Position numbers and translations under genes: made by a program | The notes under the pieces: generated by a model | Databases searched by the model: none | What the model was told of the DNA's origin: nothing | Seen by the model: the letters and a program-made list of their open reading frames with translations, nothing else | Shown here: piece by piece, positions 62,801 through 64,000 of the stretch | Numbering within the stretch: position 1 is the first letter of the stretch | Layout: each line of letters starts with the position of its first letter | DNA from: Acanthaster planci | Lineage: Eukaryota; Echinodermata; Asteroidea; Valvatida; Acanthasteridae | Reading direction: 5' to 3' | Assembly (NCBI RefSeq): GCF_001949145.1 | Contig: NW_019091361.1 | Span: forward strand, 1,525,662-1,589,661 | DNA: 64,000 bases

Positions 62801-63624
62801 CAGTACAGGTATAGATGCCAAAGTCTTCCACTCGGAGGCTATTAATGATGAGGCGGCTGGTGTGGGAGTCTACATCTTCGACTTCAAAGCGCCCACCAAT
62901 GGCTGCAAAGAAACAAAGTATATGATTCTCAATGTGACAGATAGATGAGATTGGGAATCTTCAGAAGTTTTAAAATGGTCAGCAGATAAGCAAATTACAT
63001 TAAAAGAAGTGGAACAAAGTCCAGTGCAAGAGTCGAATAAGAATGCGAGAAAAATGGAAGAGAATCATGGATCAAAAGTTCATACTTCGAAAGCAAACTA
63101 TCAAACTAAATTGTTTACAATGCAATAAAATCCTTCCCCTGATGCCTTCTCATAGAAATGAAAAAGACTGGTAGACCAAAAGCAAAAAGCGTGTATTTTG
63201 GCTCATAGCATAAGCCTGTGGGTGAAGTGTTATAAAACAAATATTGACTGCTGTATCTCTTGGTATCAAAGTACAACTAGTCTTCCTCAGTGATCCATGA
63301 AGCATTCTATTTTCCCTCAGCTTTGCTTCAGGAAAATAGAATGCTCCGTGGATCACCTTGGGAGGTAGTTTTACTACACTACTTGAAGCAGTCAATATTT
63401 GTATACTACCCTTGGCACAATGCCTACTGTGCCTAATGGATAATCTGACTCCTGTTAGGACCCGACCCTGCTTTGATGGTGCCTTGGTTGTTGAGACCTA
63501 CCTAGGGGCAGATCTCCAGGCCCCAGCCACTGGGCTGGACTGCTTGCTGAGTACTGGCATTCCACCTTGACCTGCTTTCCTACCACGGGAATGGTAAGGA
63601 CTTCGACTGGCCCGACCTCCACAC
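56831..63624 (-). CDS. Secreted immunoglobulin/frizzled-CRD repeat protein (5' end beyond window)
   Basis: Exons, all GT/AG and all phase 1: 63502-63624, 62750-62902, 62115-62459, 61391-61522, 60571-60735, 59668-60039, 58849-58983, 58418-58579, 58001-58117 and 56831-56964, giving 611 residues visible. Domains: Ig1 at 1-91 (Cys22 ... FGIYTC); Fz CRD1 at about 97-205 (ten cysteines, CRELCKKVQADC); Ig2 at 207-305 (VEVNC ... DAGDYTC); Fz CRD2 at about 309-428 (ten cysteines, CRELCQRNTGAC); Ig3 at 430-528 (IVDC ... DAGTYTC); Ig4 at 529-611 (IVDC ... RGTYTC). The stop comes 12 residues after the last Ig cysteine, with no transmembrane helix. Each Ig is split by an intron and each CRD is one exon. 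Ig plus Fz recalls ROR and MuSK ectodomains, but there is no kringle or kinase. Wnt binding or antagonism is inferred. N-glycosylation sequons are present (NIT, NCT, NAS, NSS, NQT). Confidence 0.85.
57274..57510. mobile_element. MITE of the TTCCAGAAATTAGGGGTCC family, copy 2 (reverse orientation)
   Basis: Ends GGGGTCATTCCAGAAATTAA and GATTTCTGGAACTACCC. The interior GTCAGATGTGACAGGGACAC is the reverse complement of copy 1 at 33909. It lies between the two alternative last exons of the Ig/frizzled gene. Confidence 0.75.
57655..57737 (-). CDS. Possible alternative terminal exon of the Ig/frizzled gene
   Basis: After a strong acceptor (long T tract then AG), this exon continues the phase-1 frame from 58001 with G|GT and encodes FRIALHSTDANMDLHRYELKF, followed by LQYDH and a stop. 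The sequence resembles the middle strands of an Ig domain but ends before the second Ig cysteine. The exon at 56831-56964 supplies a complete Ig end instead. It may be an alternative last exon giving a truncated Ig, or a decayed exon. Confidence 0.35.
61204..61353. mobile_element. CACAAGTCC inverted-repeat family, best-preserved copy
   Basis: Left end AGTCCAAGTCCATCACAAGT and right end ACTTGTGATGGATTTG ... ATGGACTTGACT are inverted, with the core GACAAAGGAATGCTCATTTG between. About 150 bp, no coding capacity, in the intron between CRD1-linked Ig2 exons (60736-61390). Confidence 0.7.
62565..62734. repeat. G/T-rich telomere-like low-complexity tract
   Basis: About 170 bases on the plus strand composed almost only of G and T with occasional A, in irregular units such as GGGGTTTAGG, TTTGGGTTTGGG and TTTAGGTTTAGG. 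It fills most of the 290-base intron between the CRD1 and Ig1b exons of the Ig/frizzled gene. G-quadruplex potential is inferred from repeated G3-G5 runs. Confidence 0.85.
63291..63355. repeat. Strong hairpin (about 25-bp stem, 15-base loop)
   Basis: TGATCCATGAAGCATTCTAT (63291) continues TTTCC and pairs with GGAAAATAGAATGCTCCGTG and GATCA. Only a few mismatches. It lies in an intron of the Ig/frizzled gene, 147 bases below exon 63502. Either a short palindromic element or a structured intronic RNA. Confidence 0.75.
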
Positions 63625-64000
63625 CTGATGAAAATCAGTGGAAGAAAGCACAGCGTTTCGATGAACCAGTCTGATATTTCAAAGAGGAAAGATCATTTGA
63701 GAATAACGGGCCTAAAGTCAGGCAAGTTCCACGGATGTTTAGTGCTTGTGAGTGGTTTCTATAGTCCCTCGGGGCCAATCTCACATGTGCATACTGATGT
63801 TCCCAAACGACCAAGAATATTCTACAGAAATACAGGCTCATTACCTGACCAGAGACGGGGGGGGGGTGTCACACCCTGTTGGCACTTTGAACATATAGTT
63901 TTATACAAAGGCCTATCATAATTACTATATCAAAAATACAGATTTATTAAAAGAAGAACCATTGCACGAGAGGAACTCAGAAGTGAGTGTGTGTGGGGGG
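63625..64000. other. Upstream intron of the Ig/frizzled gene, cut by the window edge
   Basis: The exon at 63502-63624 begins with two bases of a split codon, so the gene continues to the right. I found no phase-1 exon between 63625 and 64000. A G10 run occurs near 63857 and a G-rich end at 63993. Confidence 0.5.

Overview
This window is eukaryotic genomic DNA: intron-rich genes, AT-rich introns, many short inverted-repeat elements, SINE-like sequence and two assembly gaps (335 and 127 Ns). The gene set (CaMK4-type kinase, PRCC, BEN-domain protein, frizzled-CRD/Ig extracellular protein, alpha-crystallin protein) is metazoan. The dispersed palindrome TGTACATGTACA and the domain combinations suggest a marine invertebrate, most likely an invertebrate deuterostome. 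That placement is inference and weak at phylum level. All exon models below were built by hand from splice signals plus reading-phase agreement.

Layout, left to right. (1) 499-2757, plus: a four-exon gene for an unusual secreted small-heat-shock-like protein, with signal peptide, W/F/D-rich segment, long Glu/Arg/Gln coiled coil and alpha-crystallin domain. (2) 4697-19598, minus: a complete seven-exon PRCC orthologue of 481 residues. Its 9-kb third intron hosts a second same-strand gene (12072-15010) for a two-BEN-domain protein, in a reading phase that would also allow splicing from PRCC exon 3. (3) 19973-23080, plus: an unnamed acidic Ser-rich, probably nuclear protein that starts 374 bases head-to-head from PRCC across a CpG-rich shared promoter. 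(4) 23.2-29.8 kb: gene-poor and rich in repeats. (5) 29767-54711, minus: a complete eight-exon CaMK4-type kinase of 374 residues with a short C-terminus and a 13.9-kb first intron that holds both assembly gaps. (6) 56831-63624, minus, 5' end beyond the window: an extracellular protein with the order Ig - Fz CRD - Ig - Fz CRD - Ig - Ig - stop. Every intron is phase 1, and no transmembrane or kinase segment is present up to the stop.

The non-coding part is dominated by short non-autonomous DNA transposons. I can distinguish about eight families by their terminal inverted repeats. Several are present in two to five copies, and two have clear target-site duplications (TTTA and CAATCTAC).

The most novel items are the secreted Ig/frizzled repeat protein with a possible alternative last exon, the signal-peptide-bearing alpha-crystallin protein with its coiled-coil insertion, and the PRCC/BEN nested arrangement with compatible splice phases. 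No prokaryotic system, CRISPR array, rRNA or intact tRNA gene was seen.
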